Of a stretch of 64,000 bases of DNA, positions 8,561 through 18,438 are shown one piece after another. Numbering within the stretch: the first letter of the stretch is position 1; the number at the start of each line of letters is the position of its first letter. Made by a program: the position numbers and the translations under genes. The notes under the pieces are model-generated. The model made no database searches. It was not told where the DNA came from and saw only the letters and a list, made by a program, of their open reading frames with translations. The stretch spans positions 25,953 to 89,952 of the forward strand of contig JAZNWL010000049.1 in NCBI GenBank assembly GCA_045593325.1, given 5' to 3'. The DNA is from UMGS1484 sp045593325 (GTDB lineage: Bacteria; Bacillota; Clostridia; Oscillospirales; Acutalibacteraceae).

Positions 8561-9184
8561 ATGACCAATTCGTTTGCCCGTCGCATGACCGAACTTCGTC
8601 GAAAAAAGGGGATCACCCAAAAACAAGCCGCCGCCAGTTTAGGCATTTCTCAGGCACTGCTTTCCCACTATGAAAAGGGTGTGCGGGAGTGTGGTTTGGA
8701 TTTTTTGATCAAAGCCGCCGCTTTTTATGAAGTAACCACCGATTACTTGCTGGGCAGGGAAAAGAAAGAACCCAAAACCCTGACCCCTTACCAACAGGCA
8801 GGGCGGATGTTCAGCGGTGCCCAGAAGGTGGTTTTTGATATGATCGCCGCCACGGGGGACGGTCAGTTGCTGGATCAAGCCACCGACTTTTTAAGTCTTG
8901 CTTATTATCGGTTGTATCGGTTGTTATATTGGGGCGGTCATCCCGAAACCTCCCCCTTCACCATTCCCGCCCAGACCTATCGTGCCCTGGCAGACGCGGG
9001 CATGGAGATTTCCGAAGTAAAATTACAATGTGTATTAGAAGGTATGGATGTGGGGCAATATAAACGAGTGGACCCCAAAGGGTTGGAAGTTGACCATGAG
9101 GAGTTGACCAAAACTTACGGAAAAGATTATTTAAGCGTATTAGATATTATCAGCAAGGCGGAAAGCCGTTTAAAGGAGAGATAA
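8561..9184 (+). CDS. XRE-family transcriptional regulator
   Basis: A 207-residue DNA-binding protein. Residues about 6-62 form an XRE helix-turn-helix (KGITQKQAAASLGISQALLSHYEKG), followed by the usual ATTDYLLG-type end as VTTDYLLGRE. The remaining 140 residues are a helical C-terminal part of unknown function. The gene ends three bases before the M18 aminopeptidase gene, with zapA after that, so all three appear to be co-transcribed. It may regulate itself through the dyad upstream. Confidence 0.85.
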   Translation: MTNSFARRMTELRRKKGITQKQAAASLGISQALLSHYEKGVRECGLDFLIKAAAFYEVTTDYLLGREKKEPKTLTPYQQAGRMFSGAQKVVFDMIAATGDGQLLDQATDFLSLAYYRLYRLLYWGGHPETSPFTIPAQTYRALADAGMEISEVKLQCVLEGMDVGQYKRVDPKGLEVDHEELTKTYGKDYLSVLDIISKAESRLKER

Positions 9185-9187
9185 GCC

Positions 9188-10591
9188 ATGGAACAAAAAA
9201 GCGAAGCAGCCCTTTTGAAGGAACAGTTATTTATGAATAAAAAGAACGGATGGCAACGGGTGGATGATGACACCCGGCAGGAGATCATGGAATTTGCCGC
9301 AGGATATCAAGAATTCCTGGGGGGTGCCAAAACCGAGCGGGAAGCGGTGTCCTTGGCGGTGGAATTGCTGGAAAAGGAAGGCTTTGTGCCTTTTTCGATG
9401 CAGGAAAGTTATCGTCCCGGTGATCGCATTTATCGGGTCAACCGTAACAAGAGTTTAATTGCGGCGGTGATTGGGGAACAACCTCTGGACAAAGGGGTTC
9501 GCATGGTGATTTCCCACGTGGATGCCCCTCGGTTGGACGTGAAACCCAATCCCTTATATGAAGCCGATGAATTGGCATATCTGAAAACCCATTATTACGG
9601 TGGCATCCGTAAATACCAATGGCCCACCGTTCCCATGGCGCTTCATGGGGTGGTGGTTCGGAAAGACGGCACCCTTGTTTCGGTGAACATCGGGGAAGGG
9701 GAGAAGGATCCTCGTTTTGTGGTCACCGATCTGCTTCCTCATTTAAGTGCCGAACAAAATAAACGTACCCTTGCCGACGGGATTCGGGGGGAAGAACTGA
9801 ATCTGCTCATTGGCAGTCGTCCCTTTAAGGATGAAAAAGAATCCCAACTGGTGAAACTGCAGACGTTGCACATCTTATATGAAAAATACGGCATCACCGA
9901 AGAAGATTTCCTTTCGGCAGAACTGGAAATTGTTCCTGCAGGCAAACCGGTGGACGTTGGGCTGGACCGTTCTCTTATTGGTGGTTACGGTCAGGATGAT
10001 CGGGTGTGCGCGTATCCCTCCTTAATGGCAACCATGGATCTGATCGTGCCTCACCAAACGGTGGTTACCGTGTTGGCAGACAAAGAAGAAATCGGTTCTT
10101 GCGGCAATACCGGGTTGCAATCCAACTTCCTGATGTATTTCATTGAGGAACTGGCAGAGACCTTTGGTTGCAACGGTCATCGGGTGCTTTCCAATTCCAC
10201 CTGCCTTTCGGCAGACGTGAACGCCGCCTTTGACCCCACTTTCTCGGAACCTTATGAACGGAACAATTCTTGCTATGTGAATTACGGCACGGTGGTAACC
10301 AAATACACCGGGGCGCGGGGGAAAAGCGGCACGTCAGATGCCTCTGCAGAATTTATGGGAAAAGTCCGCCGGCTGCTGGACGATGCTCAGGTGGTCTGGC
10401 AAACCGGGGAACTGGGTAAGGTAGATGCAGGGGGCGGCGGAACGGTTGCCCAATACGTTGCCAACCTGGACGTGGACGTGGTAGACCTGGGGGTTCCCGT
10501 TCTTTGTATGCACGCTCCCTTTGAAGTGGTTTCCAAACTGGACGTATATATGACCTATAAAGCAATGGAAGCCTTTTACGAGGCAGAATAA
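9188..10591 (+). CDS. M18 family aminopeptidase
   Basis: A 467-residue zinc aminopeptidase of family M18. The metal ligands and catalytic residues fall in the expected order: ISHVDAPRLDVKP (His and Asp), GYGQDDRVCAYPS (bridging Asp), VLADKEEIGSCGNTG (the Glu pair), CLSADVNAAFDP (Asp), and VLCMHAPFEVVSKLD (last His). It has no signal peptide, so it acts on peptides in the cytoplasm. Its ribosome site, AAAGGAGA, lies in the end of the xre gene. The zapA gene starts 15 bases later. Confidence 0.93.
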   Translation: MEQKSEAALLKEQLFMNKKNGWQRVDDDTRQEIMEFAAGYQEFLGGAKTEREAVSLAVELLEKEGFVPFSMQESYRPGDRIYRVNRNKSLIAAVIGEQPLDKGVRMVISHVDAPRLDVKPNPLYEADELAYLKTHYYGGIRKYQWPTVPMALHGVVVRKDGTLVSVNIGEGEKDPRFVVTDLLPHLSAEQNKRTLADGIRGEELNLLIGSRPFKDEKESQLVKLQTLHILYEKYGITEEDFLSAELEIVPAGKPVDVGLDRSLIGGYGQDDRVCAYPSLMATMDLIVPHQTVVTVLADKEEIGSCGNTGLQSNFLMYFIEELAETFGCNGHRVLSNSTCLSADVNAAFDPTFSEPYERNNSCYVNYGTVVTKYTGARGKSGTSDASAEFMGKVRRLLDDAQVVWQTGELGKVDAGGGGTVAQYVANLDVDVVDLGVPVLCMHAPFEVVSKLDVYMTYKAMEAFYEAE

Positions 10592-10605
10592 GGAGGAATG
10601 GACTC

Positions 10606-10938
10606 ATGGCCAATAAAATTCGATTAACCGTTGGAGGGATTGAATATCTGGTGGTGTCCGACGAAGATGAAACCTTCGTGCGGAAGATCGGGGACGACCT
10701 GAACCTGAAACTGGACACCATCAAACGCCAGAACAGTTGCCTGTCCACCACCATGGTGGCGGTATTGGCTGCTTTGGATTACAGCGAGCAACTGGCAAAA
10801 TGCAAACGGGAATGTGAAGAACTTTCTCTGCAACTGAAGGCAGCGGTGGAAGAAGCCGCCTGCGCCCGACTGGATGGGGAAGGAGCCCGTAAGGAGATCG
10901 ACCGCCTTGCCGGGGAGATCGTGAAACTGAAGGGTTGA
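10606..10938 (+). CDS. zapA: Cell division protein ZapA
   Basis: A 110-residue ZapA-like protein that would promote FtsZ bundling at the division site. The N-terminal part (IRLTVGGIEYLVVSDEDE) is the usual beta start, followed by the helix with KIGDDLNLKLD. A charged coiled coil fills the second half (LAKCKRECEELSLQLKAAVE). It has a strong ribosome site, AAGGAGG. It is the last gene of the xre-pepM18-zapA unit and is followed by a terminator. Confidence 0.85.
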   Translation: MANKIRLTVGGIEYLVVSDEDETFVRKIGDDLNLKLDTIKRQNSCLSTTMVAVLAALDYSEQLAKCKRECEELSLQLKAAVEEAACARLDGEGARKEIDRLAGEIVKLKG

Positions 10939-10987
10939 TCCCTATGCAAATTGCACAAAACAGGGTGTAAAAACACAAATTTTAGCG

Positions 10988-11017
10988 AAAAAGCAGGGAA
11001 TTTTCCCTGCTTTTTTA
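10988..11017 (+). terminator. Rho-independent terminator after zapA
   Basis: AAAAGCAGGGAA pairs with TTCCCTGCTTTT and is followed by more T. It sits about 50 bases after the zapA stop. Confidence 0.88.
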
Positions 11018-11119
11018 TGTTATGACGAAAAAAGAAAATAAATTTTGTGAAAGTTTCACAAAATGTTTGTAAAAATATTGTTAATATCGTGGAATCAAAT
11101 ATGGAAAAAGAGATTTATA

Positions 11120-11148
11120 TTGACTTTTCAGGGGGATTTCGGTAATAT
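11120..11148 (+). promoter_or_regulatory. Promoter of the solute-binding/ABC operon
   Basis: TTGACT, 17-base spacer, TAATAT. The predicted transcript would have a leader of about 165 bases before the 983-residue solute-binding protein gene. Confidence 0.65.
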
Positions 11149-11319
11149 TAGAGTGTGATAAATGTGCCAAAATGTAGCCTTTTGAATTGTGGAAGTTGCA
11201 TATCAAAATGTAAATTTTGCACAGATGACACTTATATTTTTTTTACTGAATCGCCAAATACCTGTATTTGGTCGGTTTTGTTGTCTTCTATTTTTTGATC
11301 CGGAAAGGGCGATGAACAA

Positions 11320-14271
11320 ATGAAATTCACAAAACGCTGTCTGGCAATGTTCCTTACTTTGCTTATGATATTGTCAGTGGCAAGCAGCTCGGTTCTGGCA
11401 ACGGAAACCACGGTAACGGGTACCGACGTTTCCGATACCACCACCGGAACCACCTCCAAAAAAGGTGAGTTCACCAAGTACAAATACTCCGACTATACCG
11501 AGGACCATAAGGATGTTCCTTATGCAACCGGTTCGGTGGTTGTGCCTGCCAATACCTTTATTAAGGACAAATCTTCCTCCGACGTTAAGGTGGATTTGCA
11601 ATACGAATCTCAGGACGCTGAAACCTTTGCCTCGTTAAAGGGGATCAAGGGTGCTTCGGTGTATACCGGTGAGGCTTCTAAAATCGCTTGGTCGGTAAAC
11701 ATTCCTCAAACCGGGATGTATGCCATCAACGTATTGTACTATGCTTTTGACGGTAAAAAGTCCGATATGGAACGTACCCTGAAAATTGATGGGGAAACTC
11801 CCTTTACCGAAGCAAACGCTTTGGTGTTCCCCCGTACCTGGAAAGATCATGAAGACGGTATCGTGCAAGACTTCTACGGCAACGAACTCCGCCCCAATTC
11901 GGTGGAAGTGTTCGGCTGGTATGATATTGACTGCCGTGATTCCAGCGGTAACTATGGTCATTGGTTGTATTTCTACTTCACCAAAGGGACTCACGAAATT
12001 ACCTTTGAATCCCAACGGGAAGCCATGATCGTCAACCGTTTGACCTTCTATTGCCCTGAAAACCTTCCTACATACGAAGAACTGAAGGCTGAATATGCAT
12101 CCAAAGGTTATGCTTACGGCACCGACGCTTCGGTGGACGAAAACAGCGTAACCGTAAAAGTTCAGGCTGAAAAACCCTACCTGAAATCTTCCACCACCCT
12201 CTATGCAGAGTATGACCGTACTACTCCTGCCATGGAGCCCTATTCCTATGACCGCATCGTGCTTAACGAAATCGATGGCGGTAAGTTCACTTCGCCCTAT
12301 CAATGGTTAACCTGGCGGTTGAACGTAAAAGAAGCCGGTCTTTACAGAATTGTTACCCGTTTCCAACAATCCTCCAAAGACGGTTCCTTCTGCAACCGTA
12401 CCTTATATATCAACGGCGAAATTCCTTGTGAAGAAGCCAAATATATCCGCTTCAACTATGACAGCAGCTGGCAGGTACAATCCATTACCACCGCTGCCGG
12501 GGAAGAAATGTATTTCTACCTGGAAGAAGGGGACAACGACATTACTTTAGAAGTTACCTTAGGTGAATTTGCAGATGTTCTGGACCGTGTAGACAGCGTG
12601 GTTTACTCTTTGAACCAATGCTACCGTGAAATCCTGATGATTACCGGTTCCAGCCCTGACACCTACCGTGACTATTCTTTCCGTACCATGATTCCCGATA
12701 CCATTACGGAAATGGAAAACTGTTCTAAAACCATCAAAGAAATTGTTGCCGATATCGAAACTCTGGTGGGTGACTCCGGTTCCTTTACCAGTAGCTTTAA
12801 AACCCTGGTGCAGGATATCGACACCATGACTGAAAATCCCCGTATGATCGCCAAACGGTTGCAAAACTTCAAATCCAACCTGGGTACCATCTCCACCTGG
12901 CTTTTGAATGCAACCTCTCAACCGGTGAGCATGGACTGGGTTATGGTTGCTCCTAAAGATGGCGAGTTGCCCGAAGCCGGTGCAGGGTTCTTTGCCGGTG
13001 TAAAACATCACGTAATGATGTTCCTGGCTTCCTTCTACGTAAACTATGACGACATTGGCCGTGCCAAAGAAAGCACTGATGCCAAAGATGAAATCGAAGT
13101 TTGGGTTACCACCAGTTTGGACCAATCCCAAATCGTTCGTACCTTGATCAACAATGAATTGAAGAATTCTTACCCCGACCTGAAGGTAAACCTTCGTCTG
13201 GTTGCCGGCGGTACGGTTCTTCCCTCCATCGCTGCCGGTACCGGCCCCGATATTGTTCTGGGGGTTGGTGCATCCGATCCTATTAACTACGCCATCCGTG
13301 GTGCCGTAACCGATATGAGCCAATTCGAAACTTACGATGAAGTTATGAAACGGTTCAACAAAAACGCCGTAATTCCTTACCAATATAAAGGAAAGACCTA
13401 CGGCTTGCCCGAAACCTTTACCTTCCCCATGTTGTTCTACCGTAAAGACGTTCTGGCAGAACTGAACTTGCCTGTTCCCACTACTTGGGATGAAGTTTAC
13501 AACACCATTGTAAAACTGAACATGAACTCTATGATGTTCGGTATTCCTTCAGCCATCTCCACCTATGGTACTTTGTTATATCAGAACGATCTGACTTTCT
13601 ATAATGAAGACGGAACCAAATCGGCATTGGGTTCTCCCCAATCCATTCAGTTATTCCAACGTTGGACCGAATTCTTTACCTCTTACCAATGCCTGGTAAC
13701 CTATGACTTCGCCAACCGTTTCCGTACCGGTGAAACCCCTGTTGGTATTGCAGATTACACCCAATACAACCAGTTGAGCGTTTTCGCTCCTGAAATTCGC
13801 GGTTTGTGGGGCTTTACCAACGTGCCCGGCACCTTGAAAGAAGACGGTACTGTTGACCACAAAACCCTGGCCGGTGGTACTGCTTCCATTATTCTGAAAT
13901 CCTCTGAAAATCCCCAAGCTGCCTGGAACTTCCTGGAATGGTGGACCAGCACCGAAATCCAAGTTGCCTACGGTTTGGAAATTGAAAGTATTTTGGGTAC
14001 TGCTTCCCGATATGCAACTGCAAACTTAGAAGCCGCCCGTCGCCTGCCCTGGAGCACTGCTGACTTCAAAGCCATTGAAGAAGCCTGGCAATATGCAACT
14101 GCATTGCCTGAATATCCCGGTAGTTACATTTTGGGCCGTTATGTTAACTTCGCATTCCTGGATGTTGTTAACAACCAAGGCGATCCCGGTGAACAGTTGT
14201 TAGACTATGTGAAGATGATCAACGAAGAATTGGTCAGAAAACAAGCAGAATTTGCAGATGCAGAAGAATAA
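11320..14271 (+). CDS. Large extracellular solute-binding protein with N-terminal sugar-binding-like domains
   Basis: A 983-residue secreted protein, about twice the usual size of a family 1 solute-binding protein. Residues 1-27 are a signal peptide ending SVLA with no lipobox. Residues about 50-470 look like two beta-sandwich modules with similar WRLNVKEAGLYRI and WSVNIPQTGMYAI motifs, as in CBM or galactose-binding-like domains. From about residue 587 (EVWVTTSLDQSQIVRTLI) to the end is a typical binding-protein fold with GTGPDIVLGVGASD and YRKDVLAELNLPVPTTWDE. Two permease genes follow directly. It probably captures an oligosaccharide, but the substrate is unknown, and how it is held at the surface without a lipid anchor is not evident. 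Confidence 0.85.
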   Translation: MKFTKRCLAMFLTLLMILSVASSSVLATETTVTGTDVSDTTTGTTSKKGEFTKYKYSDYTEDHKDVPYATGSVVVPANTFIKDKSSSDVKVDLQYESQDAETFASLKGIKGASVYTGEASKIAWSVNIPQTGMYAINVLYYAFDGKKSDMERTLKIDGETPFTEANALVFPRTWKDHEDGIVQDFYGNELRPNSVEVFGWYDIDCRDSSGNYGHWLYFYFTKGTHEITFESQREAMIVNRLTFYCPENLPTYEELKAEYASKGYAYGTDASVDENSVTVKVQAEKPYLKSSTTLYAEYDRTTPAMEPYSYDRIVLNEIDGGKFTSPYQWLTWRLNVKEAGLYRIVTRFQQSSKDGSFCNRTLYINGEIPCEEAKYIRFNYDSSWQVQSITTAAGEEMYFYLEEGDNDITLEVTLGEFADVLDRVDSVVYSLNQCYREILMITGSSPDTYRDYSFRTMIPDTITEMENCSKTIKEIVADIETLVGDSGSFTSSFKTLVQDIDTMTENPRMIAKRLQNFKSNLGTISTWLLNATSQPVSMDWVMVAPKDGELPEAGAGFFAGVKHHVMMFLASFYVNYDDIGRAKESTDAKDEIEVWVTTSLDQSQIVRTLINNELKNSYPDLKVNLRLVAGGTVLPSIAAGTGPDIVLGVGASDPINYAIRGAVTDMSQFETYDEVMKRFNKNAVIPYQYKGKTYGLPETFTFPMLFYRKDVLAELNLPVPTTWDEVYNTIVKLNMNSMMFGIPSAISTYGTLLYQNDLTFYNEDGTKSALGSPQSIQLFQRWTEFFTSYQCLVTYDFANRFRTGETPVGIADYTQYNQLSVFAPEIRGLWGFTNVPGTLKEDGTVDHKTLAGGTASIILKSSENPQAAWNFLEWWTSTEIQVAYGLEIESILGTASRYATANLEAARRLPWSTADFKAIEEAWQYATALPEYPGSYILGRYVNFAFLDVVNNQGDPGEQLLDYVKMINEELVRKQAEFADAEE

Positions 14272-14304
14272 TTTAATGTAATTATGAATCGAGGGAGATA
14301 AAGT

Positions 14305-15243
14305 ATGTTCAAACGCAAACGCGACAATGAACCCCGTCGTAAGTTAACGGGGAAAGAAGTTGCTACCCGCATCTGGAACGATCGGGTTGGTTACTTTATG
14401 TGTCTGCCGTACTTCGTGTTATTTGTTTGCTTTACCGTTGTACCGGTTGTCATTTCCATGTATTATAGTTTCACCAACTTTAATATGATTCAAACTCCCG
14501 ACTTTGTTGGGTTTGAAAACTACACTCGCTTGTTCCTGCGAGATGATATTTTCTTGATTGCCATTCGTAACACCGTAATTCTGGCAGGGGTTACCGGCCC
14601 TGTGGGGTATTTAATGTGCTTCTTCTTTGCATGGGCACTGAACGAATTCACCCCCAAGGTTCGTGCCATCTTGACTTTGATGTTCTACGCACCTTCCATT
14701 TCGGGTAACGCCTTCCTGATCTTCACCCTGCTCTTCTCGGGTGACAGCTACGGCTTCATCAATGCTTGGGCAATCAAATTGGGGTTGATCAACTCCCCCA
14801 TTCTCTGGTTCCAGGACACCAACTACATGATGCCTTTGGTTATCGTTGTTTTGCTGTGGACCAGCTTGGGTACCAGTTTCCTTTCCTTCATCGCAGGGTT
14901 CCAAGGGGTTGACCGTACCTACTATGAAGCCGCCGCTGTGGACGGGGTTCGCAACCGTTGGCAAGAACTTTGGTACGTAACCCTGCCCCTGATGAAAGAA
15001 TCCTTGATGTTCTCGGCTGTTATGAGCATCACCGGTGCTTTCAGCGTTGGCCCCACCATCGACGGTTTGGTTGGCTTCCCCAGTACCGGGTATGCCGTAC
15101 ATACCATCATGCACCATTTGAACGACTACGGTGGAGCACGGTTTGAAATGGGTTACGCATCGGCAATCGCTACCTTGCTGTTTGTTTTGATGATCTCCTG
15201 TAACAAAGTAATTCAAAAAATGATCAGAAAGGTAGGTAACTAA
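14305..15243 (+). CDS. Sugar ABC transporter permease (MalF/UgpA type)
   Basis: A 312-residue inner-membrane permease with about six transmembrane segments. The ATPase-docking EAA loop is visible as YYEAAAVDGVRNRWQELWYVTLPLM, split here for length. The N terminus is short and basic (FKRKRDNEPRRK). It follows the large solute-binding protein gene by 33 bases with a GAGGGAGA ribosome site, and precedes its partner permease by two bases. It should form a heterodimeric channel with the next gene product, powered by an ATPase encoded elsewhere. Confidence 0.93.
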   Translation: MFKRKRDNEPRRKLTGKEVATRIWNDRVGYFMCLPYFVLFVCFTVVPVVISMYYSFTNFNMIQTPDFVGFENYTRLFLRDDIFLIAIRNTVILAGVTGPVGYLMCFFFAWALNEFTPKVRAILTLMFYAPSISGNAFLIFTLLFSGDSYGFINAWAIKLGLINSPILWFQDTNYMMPLVIVVLLWTSLGTSFLSFIAGFQGVDRTYYEAAAVDGVRNRWQELWYVTLPLMKESLMFSAVMSITGAFSVGPTIDGLVGFPSTGYAVHTIMHHLNDYGGARFEMGYASAIATLLFVLMISCNKVIQKMIRKVGN

Positions 15244-15245
15244 TT

Positions 15246-16106
15246 ATGGCAAGAGTTAAAAAATCCCGTGTTAACCGCTCTGCCGGTGGGGACGTTTCTC
15301 TGTTAATCCTCATTCTTGTTTTTGCCTTTCTGATGGTTATTCCCATGTATTACGCCATCATTTCCTCTTTGAAACCCTTGGATGAATTGTGGATTTTCCC
15401 TCCCCGGTTCTGGGTTTCCAGTCCTACTCTTAAAAACTTCCAGGACTTGTTCCAAAACTTAAATGATTCCTGGGTACCCTTCTCTCGATACATCTTCAAC
15501 ACCTTGTTTGTGTCTATCACCGGTACCTTCGGCCACGTAATCATCGCTTCTATGGCTGCTTACTCCTTGTGCAAAAAGCGTTTTTACGGTTCGGCATTTA
15601 TTTTCAAAATCATTGTTCTGTCCTTGATGTTTACCTCGGCAGTAACCGGTATCCCCACCTTTATGGTAATGCGTTCCTTGCATTTGATCGATACCTATTG
15701 GTCCATCATCCTGCCTGCTTTCTCCTCCACTTTGGGGCTTTACCTGATGAAGCAACACATGGAGGCTATGGTAAAAGACGCTATCATCGAAGCTGCCAAG
15801 ATCGACGGTGCCGGGGAAATGCGGATTTTCTGGACCATTGTTATGCCTATGGTAAAACCCGCCTGGTTGACCTTGATTGTATTCTCCTTCCAAGGACTTT
15901 GGAATGCAACCGGTTCAACCTACATCTACAGTGAACAGTTAAAGAGTTTGAACTATGCTGTTTCCCAGATTGTTTCGGCAGGGATCGCCCGTGCCGGTAC
16001 AGCCGCCGCATCCATCGTGTTTATGATGATTTTGCCCATCGCGGTGTTTGTATTCTCCCAGAGCAGCATCGTGGAAACCATGTCCTCTTCCGGTATTAAG
16101 GAATAG
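15246..16106 (+). CDS. Carbohydrate ABC transporter permease (MalG/UgpE type)
   Basis: A 286-residue permease with about six membrane helices. The EAA loop reads IIEAAKIDGAGEMRIFWTIVMP. It is the second half of the first permease pair, starting two bases after the first gene ends. The product ends with SSIVETMSSSGIKE, the small-residue C terminus often seen in MalG-type permeases. The NHL/Yip1 gene follows 39 bases later in the same direction. Confidence 0.93.
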   Translation: MARVKKSRVNRSAGGDVSLLILILVFAFLMVIPMYYAIISSLKPLDELWIFPPRFWVSSPTLKNFQDLFQNLNDSWVPFSRYIFNTLFVSITGTFGHVIIASMAAYSLCKKRFYGSAFIFKIIVLSLMFTSAVTGIPTFMVMRSLHLIDTYWSIILPAFSSTLGLYLMKQHMEAMVKDAIIEAAKIDGAGEMRIFWTIVMPMVKPAWLTLIVFSFQGLWNATGSTYIYSEQLKSLNYAVSQIVSAGIARAGTAAASIVFMMILPIAVFVFSQSSIVETMSSSGIKE

Positions 16107-16145
16107 GGACACAGTGTGAAATCATTCTGATAGGGGAGAAAAGTT

Positions 16146-18380
16146 ATGCGAAAAACAAAAAGACTTATTTACGCAGTAATCGCTGCGGCGCTTGTTTTGA
16201 CTTGTGTGTTTACACCTGCTTCGGCAGAGGTTGAAAAAGTTGTTTCCGCTGCGGTACCTTATGATACTTATGTATACGATTATAATGGCAACCCTGTGAT
16301 TACTCCTCATGCCTACATGCCTTCCCACGTGCTGGGCGGGGAAGACCTGAAGGTTGGAGAATTTACCGGCGCTTCCGATATTGAAGTGGACGAAGCAGGA
16401 AACCTGTACGTTGTGGATACCGGTTACGTTGTGGATATGACCAACTTTGATAACATTGTGGAACATACCCAAAATGATACCGGTACAGAAACCGGCTTCA
16501 TTGGTCGTTTGGTGATCTTCAATCCCGATTTTACGGTGAAGAAAATCCTTTCCACCTTTGACAATAACGGGAAAACTGACGGGTTTTCTTATCCAGAAGG
16601 GGTTACCATTTCTCACGACAATACCATTTATATTGCCGATACTATGAACGGCCGTATTTTGCGGTTTGACCAAAACGGGAAATTGCTCAACGAATTCAAA
16701 GAACCTGAAATTTCCTATTTTGATGACGACTTTTCCTACAAACCCACCAAATTGGTGGTTGACTCTTCCAACAATATGTTCGTTATCGCCACCAGCGTGA
16801 ACCAAGGTATCATCCTGTTGGACGATAAAGGGGAATTTGCCGGCTTCGTTGGCGCTCAAAAGGTTACTTACAGTGTAGTTGACTACATCTGGAAAAACCT
16901 GTTGTCTGAAGAAGCCCAGGACCGTATGTTGTCCTTCGTTCCCACTGAATATAACAACGTTAAGATTGACCAATACGGGTTTGTTTATACCACCACCAGT
17001 ACCATCGAATCCGAAGATATTGCTTCTGCCATTCTCGCAGAAGACTTCGACAGTAAAACCTCTCCCATCAAACGTTTGAACCCCACCGGGAACGACGTTT
17101 TGGTTCGGAAAGGCTACTTCCCCACCGTTGGTGACGTTTCCTATAAAATGGACTCCCTGGGCAACCCCGAAACTTCGGTTATTGAAGACGTTGCTTTAGG
17201 GCCCAACGGTCGTTATACCCTGTTGGACAGCCGCTTGAATCGTTTGTTCACCTATTCCAGTGATGGGGAATTGATTTACGCTTTCAGTGCCAACGGGTAT
17301 CAGGCAGGGAACTCCAAAACTCCTGTTTCCATTACTTATCGGGGAACCGATTTGTTGCTGCTTGACCAAGACAGCGGCGCCATCACCGTTTTTGAAACTA
17401 CTGAATACGGTCGGTTGATCGATGAAGCTTACGCTTCCTACAAAAAATACGATTACGAAGAAAGTAAAGGCTATTGGGAAAAGGTTCTGGAAGAAAACGC
17501 CAACTTTGACATCGCCTACGACGGAATCGGGAACGCCTTGATGCAACAAGAACGGTATCAGGAAGCCCAGGAATATTTCCGTTATTCCAATAACAAAGAC
17601 CGTTTCTCCACCGCCTGGACCGAGAACCGTGCCTCCACCATTGAAGATTATCTGATTCTCATTGTTCTGGTGGTTGTGGTTCTTCTCTTTGGTTTGGTAA
17701 AAGGTTTGGGATGGATCGGCAAACGAAACCGTGATCCCAAATATCTGGATAAACACGGTACATTCCTGAACCAGTTCCTGTACGCTTTCTACATTATGAT
17801 TCACCCCTTTGACGGGTTCTGGGATCTGAAACACGAAAAACGAGGGAGTGCGAAAGCCGGTACCTTGATTGCGGTCTTGTTGATCGTTGCCCGTGTTATC
17901 TCCAAATTCTTCACCAACTACTTATTCAACCCTGCATACGGCACCAAAATCTCCATTATGAGTGAAGTTTTGATTGTTATGATGCCTTTGCTTCTCTGGG
18001 CATTGTCCAACTGGTGCGTTACCACCCTGGCAGACGGGGAAGGGAATATCAAAGACGTTTACACTTTTACTTGTTACGCTTTGTTGCCCATGGCACTTTT
18101 TACCCTTCTCAATACCGTCCTTTCCCACTTCATCGTGCTGGATGAAGCCATGTATATGACTTTCTTTAGTTCTTTGAGTGTAATTTGGAGTGGTTATCTG
18201 ATTTTCTCCGGGAACACCCAAACCCACCGTTACACGGTTGGTAAGAGTATTCTTTCCATTTTTATGGCTGTTGTAGGCATGGCGATTATCGTATTCCTTG
18301 CCTTGGTTATCTTCACCACTTATCAACAAATCTACGGATTTATCGACAGCATCGTGAAAGAAGTTACCTATCGAATTTAA
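16146..18380 (+). CDS. NHL/TPR/Yip1 membrane protein of the ABC cluster
   Basis: A 744-residue protein with three parts. Residues 1-27 are a signal peptide (ending TPASA). Residues about 60-430 form an NHL-type beta-propeller on the outside, with units such as ASDIEVDEAGNLYVVDTGYV and PEGVTISHDNTIYIADTMNG. Residues about 435-490 are one or two TPR units (YDGIGNALMQQERYQEAQEY). After a membrane segment near residue 505 comes a Yip1-like membrane domain with about five helices. Related proteins are known next to DUF5696 and sugar permease genes in clostridia and paenibacilli, but their job is unknown. A sensor or scaffold for the importer is inference. Confidence 0.8.
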   Translation: MRKTKRLIYAVIAAALVLTCVFTPASAEVEKVVSAAVPYDTYVYDYNGNPVITPHAYMPSHVLGGEDLKVGEFTGASDIEVDEAGNLYVVDTGYVVDMTNFDNIVEHTQNDTGTETGFIGRLVIFNPDFTVKKILSTFDNNGKTDGFSYPEGVTISHDNTIYIADTMNGRILRFDQNGKLLNEFKEPEISYFDDDFSYKPTKLVVDSSNNMFVIATSVNQGIILLDDKGEFAGFVGAQKVTYSVVDYIWKNLLSEEAQDRMLSFVPTEYNNVKIDQYGFVYTTTSTIESEDIASAILAEDFDSKTSPIKRLNPTGNDVLVRKGYFPTVGDVSYKMDSLGNPETSVIEDVALGPNGRYTLLDSRLNRLFTYSSDGELIYAFSANGYQAGNSKTPVSITYRGTDLLLLDQDSGAITVFETTEYGRLIDEAYASYKKYDYEESKGYWEKVLEENANFDIAYDGIGNALMQQERYQEAQEYFRYSNNKDRFSTAWTENRASTIEDYLILIVLVVVVLLFGLVKGLGWIGKRNRDPKYLDKHGTFLNQFLYAFYIMIHPFDGFWDLKHEKRGSAKAGTLIAVLLIVARVISKFFTNYLFNPAYGTKISIMSEVLIVMMPLLLWALSNWCVTTLADGEGNIKDVYTFTCYALLPMALFTLLNTVLSHFIVLDEAMYMTFFSSLSVIWSGYLIFSGNTQTHRYTVGKSILSIFMAVVGMAIIVFLALVIFTTYQQIYGFIDSIVKEVTYRI

Positions 18381-18438
18381 CATTCACAGAAAAACCACTA
18401 CATTTTTTGCCGTATAACGGCGGAACGGAAGGGAACAT

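Larger units (their letters stand above)
10939..11319 (+). other. Intergenic region with terminator, promoter and palindrome
   Basis: 381 bases without a gene. It holds the zapA terminator (10988-11017), a sigma-A type promoter (11120-11148), and an AT-rich leader of about 165 bases. The leader contains the perfect palindrome CCAAATAC-CT-GTATTTGG (11254-11271). No small ORF with a good ribosome site was seen. Confidence 0.7.
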
